From assembly GCA_965601955.1 (NCBI GenBank), contig OZ271855.1, positions 124,001-188,000 on the forward strand: DNA of 64,000 nucleotides. Reading direction: 5' to 3'. Position numbers and translations under genes: made by a program. This DNA is from RHLJ01 sp965601955 (lineage in GTDB: Bacteria > Bacteroidota > Rhodothermia > Balneolales > Balneolaceae). The notes under the pieces were generated by a model. That model had not been told where the DNA came from. It worked only from the letters and a program-made list of their open reading frames with translations, and searched no databases. How positions within the stretch are numbered: the stretch's first letter is position 1; each line of letters begins with the position of its first letter. Below, piece by piece: positions 53,638 to 62,782 of this stretch.

Positions 53638-56514
53638 ATGAAAAAACTATTACTTACCCTCATTGTGGGCATTCTAGCTCAGCCCATTCTTTTTGCACAA
53701 ACCAAGCTTGTGGAAGAAGTAAAAAGAGAGGGAGATGAGATTGTTATTCCTTATAAGAAGTATGTTCTAGATAATGGACTCACTCTTATTATCCATGAAG
53801 ATAAATCTGATCCTTTGGTTCATGTTGACGTAACCTACCATGTTGGATCGGCTCGCGAGGAGCTTTATAAGTCAGGCTTTGCTCATTTCTTTGAACACAT
53901 GATGTTCCAGGGCTCAGAGAATGTAGCCGATGAAGAGCATTTTAAAATTATTACAGATGCAGGGGGTACCCTAAACGGAACTACAAATCGTGACCGTACT
54001 AACTATTTCCAGACTGTTCCAAGCAACCAGCTTGAAGTAATGCTTTGGTTGGAGGCAGACCGAATGGGCTTCTTCCTTGATGCGGTAACTCAGGAAAAAT
54101 TTGAAGTTCAACGTGCAACGGTTAAAAACGAAAAAGCACAGAACTTCGATAATAATGCATATGGTAGATGGAGTGAAATAACCTCAGCGGCTCTATATCC
54201 TTTTGGTCATCCATACTCCTGGTTAACTATTGGTAAAGTAGAAGATCTTGACAGAGTAGATGTTGACGATCTCAAAAGCTTCTTTCTACGATGGTATGGA
54301 CCCAACAATGCAGTACTCACTATTGGTGGCGATGTAAATCCAGATGAAGTTGTAAAGCTCGTTGAGAAATATTTTGGAGTAATCCCTGCCGGACCTGAAG
54401 TTGAAAATATGAACCTTGACCCTGTAGTACTGGATGCTGACCGATATGTGTCTTATGTAGATCCAAACATCCGTTTCCCAGCGCTTCTGTTTACTTACCC
54501 AACCGTTCCTAGATTTCATCCTGATGAAGCCCCACTTGATTACCTGGCACAAATCCTTGGAACTGGCAGAAGTTCTTATTTCTATAAAAAATTCGTTCTT
54601 TCTCAAAAAGCGATACAGTCATCTACTTTTCACCCAGCAAGTGAACTAGGTGGAGAATTCACTATGTTTGTTCTTCCTTTCCCAGGGCAAACTCTTTCAG
54701 GTTTTGAAATCGAAATGCGTCAAATTCTTGAAGACTTTAAGAATGATGGTGTTTCTGATGCAGATATGACTAAAATCAAAGCCTCTTTTGAATCCGGCTT
54801 CATTAATGGATTAACCAGTGTAAGCGGTAAAGTTTCTCAATTAGCCGATTATGCAACCATAGAAGGAAACCCAAATTACATTGAAGAAGATATTGCACGC
54901 TATAATGCTGTAACAAAAGAAGATATCATGCGAGTTTTTGATACGTATATCTATGGTAAGCATGCGGTAATCCAAAGTGTATTACCAAATGATGATGGAG
55001 CTACAGCTCCTGCTCAGCCTAATAACTTCGAGCCGATTACAGAAGGTGATAATCCTTTCCCAATCACTGATTACTCTGGCCTTTCTTATACACGACCAGC
55101 AGGTGATAACTTCGACAGAAGTATTAAACCAACTCCAGGCGCTGCACCATTAGTACCGGTTCCTGATTACTGGAGAGCTGAAATGGATAATGGCATTCGA
55201 TTTATTGGAACCGAGTCGAATGAAGTACCATCAGTTACTATCCAAATGACCATCAAAGGTGGACATAAAATGGATGCATACCAATCTCAAAAAGCTGGTC
55301 TTGCTTCAATGACTGCAGCTATGATGAATGAGGCCACTGAGAATTACACTTCAGAAGAGATCCAGGAGGAGTTACGACTTATAGCAAGTTCAATCAGTAT
55401 ATCTGCTGGTAATAATACCACTACGGTAAGCATTAACTCTCTTACCAAGAACATTGACCGAACTCTTGAGCTCGCAGAAGAAATCCTGTTCAATCCTGCA
55501 TTTACCCAGGAAGATTTTGACCGGTTAAAACAACAACAAATTGAAGGCATTCGATCTTCATATCAAAATCCGGCTAGTATAGCTGTTCAGGTGTACAATC
55601 GTCTTCTTTATGGTGATGAGCATATTTATTCTGTACCAGTGGGAGGAATCGAAGAAACGGTTGAGCGTATTACTTTAGACGATGTAAAGGCGTTTTATAA
55701 GGAATACTATACTCCAGAGCTTACTGAGATTGTAGTTGTAGGGCAGATTTCCCAGGACGAAATCCTTCCAAAATTGAACTTCTTATCCAGTTGGGAGCAA
55801 ACAGGTGCTGAACTACCTGAGTTACCTGAGCCAAGCCCAATTGACTACACTAAAATTTACCTGGTAGATAAAGTAGGTGCCCCTCAGTCTCAGATAAGAA
55901 TCGGATACATGACCGATCTTACCTATGACGCTACTGGTGAGTACTATAAATCTACACTTATGAATTACACCTTAGGTGGTGCATTCAACAGCAGAATCAA
56001 TCTTAATTTACGTGAAGACAAAGGATGGACGTATGGTGCTGGTTCCTTCTTCGGTGCCAGTGAAGACCCGGGCGCTTTCACAGCTACTGCTGGGATTAAG
56101 GAATCTGCCACAGACAGCGCTGTCTATGAGTTCATGAGAGAACTTTCTGAATTCCGTGAAAACGGAATTACGGACGATGAGCTCACTTTCATGAGAAACT
56201 CCATTGGACAAAGAGATGCTCGTCGTTACGAAACTCCATTCCAGAAAGCAGGCTTCTTAAGTACAATTATGAGATACAATCTTGATCGTACTTATGTTGA
56301 TGAACAAGCTGAAATCATCAAGACAATTTCTAAAGAAGAGATTAATGAGCTAGCCAGAAGACATCTCGACGTTGAGAACATGCATATTCTCGTTGTTGGG
56401 GATGCTGCTTCTCATCGTGAAAAACTCAAAGCTCTTGGCTATGAAGTAGTAGATGTAACTGAAAAGGGTGACATCATTGAAGAAATACAAGAGGGTGATT
56501 CGGACGGAAAATAG
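53638..56514 (+). CDS. M16 family (pitrilysin-like) zinc peptidase, secreted
   Basis: About 958 residues from the ATG at 53638, which gives a clean signal peptide (MKKLLLTLIVG...LFAQ); an ATG at 53620 would add six residues. The protein has two M16 halves. The first has the inverted zinc motif HFFEH (H83, E86, H87), the later Glu in ATVKNEKAQN, and the following GHPYSWLTIGK; the second half (~500-958) lacks HxxEH and is a substrate-clamping half with RINLNLREDKGWTYGAGSFF. The pattern is that of large fused M16 peptidases of Bacteroidota, acting in the periplasm on peptides. A strong terminator follows. Confidence 0.9.
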   Translation: MKKLLLTLIVGILAQPILFAQTKLVEEVKREGDEIVIPYKKYVLDNGLTLIIHEDKSDPLVHVDVTYHVGSAREELYKSGFAHFFEHMMFQGSENVADEEHFKIITDAGGTLNGTTNRDRTNYFQTVPSNQLEVMLWLEADRMGFFLDAVTQEKFEVQRATVKNEKAQNFDNNAYGRWSEITSAALYPFGHPYSWLTIGKVEDLDRVDVDDLKSFFLRWYGPNNAVLTIGGDVNPDEVVKLVEKYFGVIPAGPEVENMNLDPVVLDADRYVSYVDPNIRFPALLFTYPTVPRFHPDEAPLDYLAQILGTGRSSYFYKKFVLSQKAIQSSTFHPASELGGEFTMFVLPFPGQTLSGFEIEMRQILEDFKNDGVSDADMTKIKASFESGFINGLTSVSGKVSQLADYATIEGNPNYIEEDIARYNAVTKEDIMRVFDTYIYGKHAVIQSVLPNDDGATAPAQPNNFEPITEGDNPFPITDYSGLSYTRPAGDNFDRSIKPTPGAAPLVPVPDYWRAEMDNGIRFIGTESNEVPSVTIQMTIKGGHKMDAYQSQKAGLASMTAAMMNEATENYTSEEIQEELRLIASSISISAGNNTTTVSINSLTKNIDRTLELAEEILFNPAFTQEDFDRLKQQQIEGIRSSYQNPASIAVQVYNRLLYGDEHIYSVPVGGIEETVERITLDDVKAFYKEYYTPELTEIVVVGQISQDEILPKLNFLSSWEQTGAELPELPEPSPIDYTKIYLVDKVGAPQSQIRIGYMTDLTYDATGEYYKSTLMNYTLGGAFNSRINLNLREDKGWTYGAGSFFGASEDPGAFTATAGIKESATDSAVYEFMRELSEFRENGITDDELTFMRNSIGQRDARRYETPFQKAGFLSTIMRYNLDRTYVDEQAEIIKTISKEEINELARRHLDVENMHILVVGDAASHREKLKALGYEVVDVTEKGDIIEEIQEGDSDGK

Positions 56515-56538
56515 ATAAACCCGACCTCTGAGTTTAAA

Positions 56539-56568
56539 CCCCGTCACAAATTAGTGTCGGGGTTTTTT
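56539..56568 (+). terminator. Rho-independent terminator of the M16 gene
   Basis: CCCCGTCAC and GTGTCGGGG pair over nine positions (one T-T mismatch) around a six-base loop and are followed by six T. A degraded copy of this segment lies at 59431-59477. Confidence 0.88.
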
Positions 56569-56638
56569 ATTTCACTTGTAATAACTGGCCATAAAGTTGG
56601 ACTAATTGTGTAAAACCAACAATTAAACTCGTTTCATC

Positions 56639-56803
56639 ATGAAGAGATTTTTAACCAGGGTACTATTGTTTATAGCTAGCTTTTTATTTGGAATTGGGCT
56701 CGCTAAAATTACCAAAGCTCAAGCATTCCATACCAGTAACACAATGAATGATCCGAATATCGAGAAACCATATTCAGTCAATACTAACGTTTTTATTCGG
56801 TAA
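56639..56803 (+). CDS. small secreted peptide (possible gene)
   Basis: An open frame of 54 codons encodes a basic start, a hydrophobic core (VLLFIASFLFGIGLA) and a cleavage-like KITKAQAFH, with a mature part of about 26 residues (NDPNIEKPYSVNTNVFIR). It is too short to be prominent but has a convincing signal peptide. Its last 11 bases overlap the convergent MG2/plug gene stop. No ribosome-binding site was seen, and no family is recognised. The two duplicated MG2/plug units differ in that only the first is followed by this segment. It may be a leftover fragment. Confidence 0.4.
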   Translation: MKRFLTRVLLFIASFLFGIGLAKITKAQAFHTSNTMNDPNIEKPYSVNTNVFIR

Positions 56804-59261
56804 TAGTGAATGTTCGCGTCTGGTAAAATGGAATACCGGTTTCCGTTATTCCTTCTACAATTGCCCGGTAAGTAGATGGAATATCATTAGCCCAGAAACT
56901 AAGTGTACTGCCTGATCCTGTCACTTCAAATTCAGGTTCCCAATGTAGGATAATACGGTTATCCTTAGTGGGATGATCACTGGGAACAGTTACTCCATAC
57001 CTGGGAGAATAAAACCGGGATGGTAACTGGTATCCAATGAGATTCGTTTGAATCAATCCTCTTACAGATTCATTAAAATCTCCTCCTTTCCTGAGAGTAA
57101 CAACAATAGCCCCATTAGCGCCATTTGCTCCAAAAATAGCAAGATCTATTGAGCTTCTCAGTACCCCTATAGTCTTTATATCATTTGCATTCAATGACAA
57201 AATTGTTGTGGCATCAACTTGTATGCCATCAAGAATATAAAGTGGTCCACCTTCAGTCGCTTCTTCTCCCGTATTTACTTGTATGGTTGGTGTAGCACCT
57301 ATATAAAGACTCCTTATACCTGGTAATTGATCCAATATTTGTGCTACCCTAAAGCTTCTCATCCACTCTTTTTCATCCAGGTCGATATATGCACTTCTTG
57401 TATCACTTTGCCTTAATATCTTTGTCACATAGTCCTCGTGTAATTCCTCTTTAGTGAACCCTATTCGGTTTGAGGTTACCGTTATCTCATCCAGTTCGCC
57501 CTGCATCATTCCCTCAATAAATTGCTCAGCCTCAGTACTTGCTTCTACTGCTCGCTCAAATACTTCTTCTTCTACTGGAAATCCTTCTGTTTCTGTAGTT
57601 GGTATTTCATGCTCAAGTAAAACTTCATTAACCTGTGCTATTTCTTCCTTACCCTCCGGTAAATGTGAGAATTGCTCATCCAGTTCAATTCTAATATTGT
57701 CGCTACCTTTTTTATCGTTCGCTTTTATTTCGATTACTTCAATCCCATATACCTTCAATCCATGAATCGCGAAGTAGCCCTTTTCATCGCTCGTTACAAG
57801 CCAGGAATCCTTTTCTTCCCCTCTCATCGATAACATAACCGGAGCCTCAGCACTCCCTGTTCTTGTGAAACCTGATATGATTCTTCCTGATACCCCAAAC
57901 CCCTGTTCGGGAAGAGAAAACAATTCAGGGGTATCTTTATCCATCACTTGCGTCATATCATAGGCACGCCAGCCCTGGGTCATCATTAGAATATCCAGAT
58001 ACTCATCTGCTTTGGGGTGATTACTGAAGTAGAAACCTGGATGCTCAATATACCCCTTGAGTTCGGTCTCTAAATAAAGTCTGCTTATAATAGAAGGCCT
58101 GTAGGGGTTAAAAGTATTAATCGCATCATCAAACACCGATATACTCGCCATCGACGAGACCTCTTCCATTTCTTTATCTTCTACTGTTATGGAAAGCTCA
58201 ACCTGTTTGCGCTGTGACACAGATGACTTTGACAAATCCATATCGATCTGAAGCTCATCCACAGTATTTTTATTGAAGGCAAGCCGTTCTGCTACAGGTA
58301 ATCCTTGTGCATTTAATAAGGTAAAATGAACAACGCCTGTGGGTAGTTGTGCTTTGGGAATAGTTACTTCACCACGCGTATTTTGCATAGACATTAAATC
58401 TGCAAAGAATACTTCTCCTCTTACATGGGCAAATAACAGTGGCGTACTTAGATCTGATTCCGACGTAGCCGTAGCATTAATTTTGAACTTCTCCTCATCT
58501 TGCTTCACCTTCAGTACTATACCATTTCTCCTAACCTCCGGTAGTCGAAACCTTCTCCCATTTACCTCTGCGAAATATCTGGCTCCTGCCTCAAAGGTCA
58601 TATCGATCGTACCCATACCGAGGTGAACACTTGAAAAAGCTATGGAGTTTTGTGTTCCTTCCTGATAAATCATCCCATTAATATCCGTTCCCAAACCATC
58701 AGTACCAATTGCCTTAAAAGCAAGCCTAGTGGGTATACCCGCTATTAATTTTCCTCCTTCTGGCATAAACTGTAGATCAAATTCATCACTATGTGAAACC
58801 AAGGTTCTTTCTTCCCCTGATCTAACCTCTATATTTTTGTTAAAAACATATGAGTCCCCAAAGTTGAGACTCCAGTTCGTATACGCCTTCACCTGATATA
58901 TCCCTGTTTTTTCTGACTTTTCTGCAAAGCTAATATTTCCACTCGCCCTTCCTTCTTCTATTTCAACTGATACCCGTTCCAATAGCTTTCCATTGGGTTC
59001 ATAGAGTTCAACATATAATACCTTACTTAACCCTGACGGCATGTGGAAGCTACCAAGTACAACGTAGGCAGAAAACCAAATTCTGTCTCCCAAATAATAG
59101 CTATCGCGATCAGTATGTAAATAGATTCGCTCTCTGGGCATTTCCTTTTCAATGGCCTTAAACTTGGAAATGAATGCGAGCTGGTCTTGGGTAACTTGTG
59201 AAACAGAGTTCTGAAAAATCAACAAACTACCCAGCAGAATCAGAAGAGCAGAGTTTTTCAT
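56793..59261 (-). CDS. MG2 / TonB-plug-domain secreted protein, copy 1
   Basis: The 822-residue protein has a signal peptide (1-21), macroglobulin-like beta domains (MG2 type, ~38-340; IYLHTDRDSYYLGDRIWFSA), a carboxypeptidase-regulatory-like module (~455-515), an acidic linker (~545-590, FERAVEASTEAEQF) and a TonB-receptor plug-like domain (~590-725; LYILDGIQVDATTILSL, GANGANGAIVVTLRKGG), with a final C-terminal beta region. There is no 22-strand barrel, so it is not a complete TonB-dependent receptor. It is a tandem paralogue of the gene at 59470-61932. A role as a periplasmic or outer-membrane accessory is inferred. Confidence 0.85.
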   Translation of the reverse strand: MKNSALLILLGSLLIFQNSVSQVTQDQLAFISKFKAIEKEMPRERIYLHTDRDSYYLGDRIWFSAYVVLGSFHMPSGLSKVLYVELYEPNGKLLERVSVEIEEGRASGNISFAEKSEKTGIYQVKAYTNWSLNFGDSYVFNKNIEVRSGEERTLVSHSDEFDLQFMPEGGKLIAGIPTRLAFKAIGTDGLGTDINGMIYQEGTQNSIAFSSVHLGMGTIDMTFEAGARYFAEVNGRRFRLPEVRRNGIVLKVKQDEEKFKINATATSESDLSTPLLFAHVRGEVFFADLMSMQNTRGEVTIPKAQLPTGVVHFTLLNAQGLPVAERLAFNKNTVDELQIDMDLSKSSVSQRKQVELSITVEDKEMEEVSSMASISVFDDAINTFNPYRPSIISRLYLETELKGYIEHPGFYFSNHPKADEYLDILMMTQGWRAYDMTQVMDKDTPELFSLPEQGFGVSGRIISGFTRTGSAEAPVMLSMRGEEKDSWLVTSDEKGYFAIHGLKVYGIEVIEIKANDKKGSDNIRIELDEQFSHLPEGKEEIAQVNEVLLEHEIPTTETEGFPVEEEVFERAVEASTEAEQFIEGMMQGELDEITVTSNRIGFTKEELHEDYVTKILRQSDTRSAYIDLDEKEWMRSFRVAQILDQLPGIRSLYIGATPTIQVNTGEEATEGGPLYILDGIQVDATTILSLNANDIKTIGVLRSSIDLAIFGANGANGAIVVTLRKGGDFNESVRGLIQTNLIGYQLPSRFYSPRYGVTVPSDHPTKDNRIILHWEPEFEVTGSGSTLSFWANDIPSTYRAIVEGITETGIPFYQTRTFTITE

Positions 59262-59469
59262 AATTGAGCGAGTTAATTAGTTACTTAATGAAAATTAAAT
59301 AGATCGCACCTATGTTTTTAACAATAGCATATTAATGCTAGTAAAACATGGTCTAATAATTACACCCTGTTAAAAACTCTACATAGCCAGAATATTAATA
59401 TTACTGAAAAGCAGAGGTTCCTCATTCGTATCCTGAGTTTAAACCTGTCACAGATTTGTGGTGGAGTTT
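59262..59469. other. spacer between tandem MG2/plug genes, with a degraded terminator copy
   Basis: This 208-base spacer is A/T-rich and has no ORF worth calling. Its right end (59431-59477, CTGAGTTTAAACC...GTTTTT) is a recognisable but degraded copy of the segment after the M16 gene (56528-56572). Confidence 0.6.
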
Positions 59470-61932
59470 TTATTCAGCGATAGTAAATGTCCGGGTTTGA
59501 AAGAATGGAGTACCCATGTCAGTTATCCCTTCTATGATTATTCGATATGTTGAAGGAACATCATTTGCCCAGATACTAAATGTTCCGCCTGACGGTGAAA
59601 CCTCAAACTCAGGTTCCCAATGTAAGGTCAACCTTGTGTCTTTTGTAGGGTAATCTCTTGGCACATTAACTCCATACCTTGGAGAATAAAACCTGGTCGG
59701 TAATTGAAACCCAAGAAGGTTTGTTTGTACAAATCCTTTGGCTGGTTCCAGCCTGGCTCCTTTTCTAAGCGTAACAACTATAGCCCCTCCGGCTCCCTGG
59801 GCTCCAAAAATTGCCAGGTCTACGGAACTACGCATAACACCTATGGTTTGTACATCATCGGGATCAAGAGACAGCACTGCATCGAGATCAGTAAATACTC
59901 CATTTATTAAGAAAATAGGCTCAACTGGTGTATTAAAACTTTGGGTACCGGTTCTTATAGTCAAAATATCTGGTATTGTGAACGTGACACCAGGCAACTG
60001 GGTAATAATGGAAGGCATAGTGGTATTTCTCATCCATTCTTTTTCATCCAAGTCGAAGTAGCTGCCCCTGGCCTCAGATTGCCTTAGCATTTTTTCAGAA
60101 TAGTCTTCATTAATCTCCTCTTCAGTAAAACCTATTCGGTCAGAGGTTACTGTGATTTCGTCCAGCTCTCCCTGCATCATTACTTCAATGAATTGTTCAG
60201 CTTCTGTACTCGCTTCTACTGCCCGTTCGAATACATCCTCCTCTAATATCGCTTCTTCTATTTCCTCAGCTGGTACTTCCTGCTCAAGTAAAGTTTCGGT
60301 AACCTGGAGTATTTCCTCATTTTGATCTGGAAGATGCGAGAACTGATCGTCCATTTGTATGGTGATATTATCACGCCCTTTTTTGTCGTTGGCTTTTATC
60401 TCCACCATTTCGCTGCCATATACCTTTAATCCATCAATAAAGAAGTTCCCTTCTTCATCGGTAGTTACTACCTGTACCTGTTTTTCTTCAGAACCCATGG
60501 TAAACATTACGGGCGCTTCATCCTGACCTCTCCTTAAAAGACCTGCTATTATTCTCCCAGAAACTCTAAAGCCTTGCTCAGCATAGGAATACAACTCAAT
60601 ATTCTCCCACTCTAATACTGTTGACATATCATAGGCCCGCCAGCCTTGTGTCATCATCAATATGTCCAGATACTCATCTGCTTTTGAATGGTCGCTGAAG
60701 TAAAAGCCTGGCTGTTCGATATATCCTTCTATTTCACTTTCCAAATAAAGACGACTAACTATCGAAGGCCTATGAGTATTAAAAGGATCGATAGAATCAT
60801 CGAATACAGAAATGCTTGCACTGGAAGTAAACTCATCCGAACTCTGATTACTTACCCTGATAGAAAGGTCAAGCCGGTCTCGTATAGATACGTCTTCATC
60901 CGAAACGTTAAGTGACACCTCCACTTCATCAACTGCATTTTTGTTGAATGCCAATCTTTCTGCGACTGGCTGACCATTCTTATTAAGCAGAGTAAAATGA
61001 ACTACCCCTGTTGGCAACTGAGCTTTTGGGATGAGAACCAGCCCGCTGCCATTTTGTATGTTAACGAGTTCTGCGGAAAATACTTCCCCTCTCACATGAG
61101 CAAACAACAGTGGTGTACCAGCAGCTACTTCATCATTGGAGAGAATATTGACCCTAAACAACTCCTGATTATCTTTCACCGTAAGTATGGTTCCTTTGCT
61201 AAATACTTGAGGTAATGGGTACGTTTTTCCGTTTACCTCGGCAAAGTAAACCCCATTCTCCTCGGGAGTAAATTCAATAACTCCCATTCCAAGATGAACG
61301 GTAGAAAAAGGAATAGAATCCTGAGCACCTTCTTTGAAAATCATACCATCCACATTTTTGCTTAAGCCATCAGTACCTATTGATTTGAATGCCAACCTGG
61401 TAGATAAACCTGCTACCAATACCCCTCCTTCTGGCATGAACTGAATATCTATAGCCTGTTCTTTGGCCTGTAATTCAACCTCGTCTCCAGTCCTTACCTC
61501 AATATTTTTTCTGAATACATAAGAAGGCCCAAAATTAAGGGTCCAGGCTGTATATGCCTTTATCCTATATATCCCGGGTTTGTCTGATTTTTCGGTAAAG
61601 CTGATATTTCCACTTGCTCTGCCTTGCTCAATTTCAACCGATACCCGTTCAAGTAGCTTTCCTGAAGGTTCATATAACTCCACATACAGAACCTTACTTA
61701 AATCGGAGGGAATATTAAAACTGCCGATCTGAACAAAGGCTGAAAACCATATTCTGTCTCCCAGATAATAACTATCCCGATCGGTTTGAAGATAAATCCT
61801 TTCTCTGGGCAACTCTCTTTCAAGAGCTTTGAATTTTGAAATGAATTTTAGCTGATCCTGTGTGACCTGCGAATTAGCGTTCTGATAAAAGAACGTACTG
61901 CCCAATAGAATTAGAAAGCAGAGCTTTTTCAT
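59470..61932 (-). CDS. MG2 / TonB-plug-domain secreted protein, copy 2
   Basis: The 820-residue paralogue of the preceding gene has the same signal peptide style, MG2 region (RERIYLQTDRDSYYLGDRIW), linker (FERAVEASTEAEQF) and plug (AIFGAQGAGGAIVVTLRKG). The two copies are closely alike along most of their length but differ markedly in part of the plug (GATPTIQVNTGEEATEGG in copy 1, PDILTIRTGTQSFNTPV in copy 2), where a binding surface may differ. It is read from a start just downstream of a perfect 10-bp hairpin. Confidence 0.85.
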   Translation of the reverse strand: MKKLCFLILLGSTFFYQNANSQVTQDQLKFISKFKALERELPRERIYLQTDRDSYYLGDRIWFSAFVQIGSFNIPSDLSKVLYVELYEPSGKLLERVSVEIEQGRASGNISFTEKSDKPGIYRIKAYTAWTLNFGPSYVFRKNIEVRTGDEVELQAKEQAIDIQFMPEGGVLVAGLSTRLAFKSIGTDGLSKNVDGMIFKEGAQDSIPFSTVHLGMGVIEFTPEENGVYFAEVNGKTYPLPQVFSKGTILTVKDNQELFRVNILSNDEVAAGTPLLFAHVRGEVFSAELVNIQNGSGLVLIPKAQLPTGVVHFTLLNKNGQPVAERLAFNKNAVDEVEVSLNVSDEDVSIRDRLDLSIRVSNQSSDEFTSSASISVFDDSIDPFNTHRPSIVSRLYLESEIEGYIEQPGFYFSDHSKADEYLDILMMTQGWRAYDMSTVLEWENIELYSYAEQGFRVSGRIIAGLLRRGQDEAPVMFTMGSEEKQVQVVTTDEEGNFFIDGLKVYGSEMVEIKANDKKGRDNITIQMDDQFSHLPDQNEEILQVTETLLEQEVPAEEIEEAILEEDVFERAVEASTEAEQFIEVMMQGELDEITVTSDRIGFTEEEINEDYSEKMLRQSEARGSYFDLDEKEWMRNTTMPSIITQLPGVTFTIPDILTIRTGTQSFNTPVEPIFLINGVFTDLDAVLSLDPDDVQTIGVMRSSVDLAIFGAQGAGGAIVVTLRKGARLEPAKGFVQTNLLGFQLPTRFYSPRYGVNVPRDYPTKDTRLTLHWEPEFEVSPSGGTFSIWANDVPSTYRIIIEGITDMGTPFFQTRTFTIAE

Positions 61933-61951
61933 GATGATGTGAGTTAATAGA

Positions 61952-61976
61952 AAAGGCTAGTTACATACTAGCCTTT
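61952..61976 (-). terminator. perfect 10-bp hairpin, terminator or leader element
   Basis: AAAGGCTAGT and ACTAGCCTTT pair perfectly around TACAT. Read on the minus strand a short T tract (TTTTC) follows, and the hairpin ends 20 bases before the start codon of the copy 2 MG2 gene. It lies after the lipoprotein gene stop (62030), so it may terminate that transcript. Confidence 0.6.
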
Positions 61977-62029
61977 AGACAACAAAAACAGATAAATGTT
62001 ATTGTTAAAAAAATAAATATTAACTGTGA

Positions 62030-62680
62030 TTAAGGGCTAACTACTCTAAAAGGACTCTCTTTCACAATTTTATGGCTTACCTTTGTCAATATATCCAGAT
62101 AGTGATTGTACTCAGGATCTTTTGCAATTGGAGCCTGGTCGCCAACAACACCCCAGGAGATTATTTCCTTAGTGGTCTTGTCATAGAGGTAAAACTCCGT
62201 TTGGAACATTAATACCCTGTAAGACGATGCTTCATTTCCAGCGTAGCTTGAACCAGTAGTTTGTTGTTGCGCTACCCTAAAACCATATCCTTCCAAAAAG
62301 AATACATATCTCTCTGGGAATGAGTTTAGAAGGCTATCAGGAGGTAGCGTAATTTCGATCGATAGATTATCAGCATCCAGCATTTTTCTTTCAAAATCAC
62401 TCACGGAAAACTGAACTTCTTCATTGAATACATCAACCGGACTAAGGGTGCTCTTACTGAACCCCGATTCCAGTGCAAGGTAAAGGTATTCCTTAGTTGT
62501 TCCGGTAAGTGGAGTAATTACCGCATCAGGTACCCATTCTTTTTTAAGAGGGACCACAGCGAAAGAACTCGTTAAAGAGTTCCTCTCATAGTTTTCATCA
62601 AGATAAATGGTTTTTGTTGGTGCACAGGCAATGCCAAATAATATTACACCAATACAGAGGGACAAATATTTCTTTCTCAT
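62030..62680 (-). CDS. lipoprotein, uncharacterised
   Basis: The 216-residue protein has a lipoprotein signal with lipobox FGIAC (Cys19) followed by APTKTIYLDEN. The rest is a mixed alpha/beta domain with VISWGVVGDQAPIAKD near the C terminus; no family was recognised. It is upstream of the MG2/plug pair on the same strand but separated from it by a hairpin. A periplasmic or outer-membrane location is predicted. Confidence 0.7.
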   Translation of the reverse strand: MRKKYLSLCIGVILFGIACAPTKTIYLDENYERNSLTSSFAVVPLKKEWVPDAVITPLTGTTKEYLYLALESGFSKSTLSPVDVFNEEVQFSVSDFERKMLDADNLSIEITLPPDSLLNSFPERYVFFLEGYGFRVAQQQTTGSSYAGNEASSYRVLMFQTEFYLYDKTTKEIISWGVVGDQAPIAKDPEYNHYLDILTKVSHKIVKESPFRVVSP

Positions 62681-62782
62681 AGCTTTTAGTTACTCTCTTT
62701 AGAGATTTATGAAGACTATGAAAATAGCAAAAGATTGTTAATAGGTGTTAACGAAAAAGTAAAAAAGTGTTCGCTCCATGAA

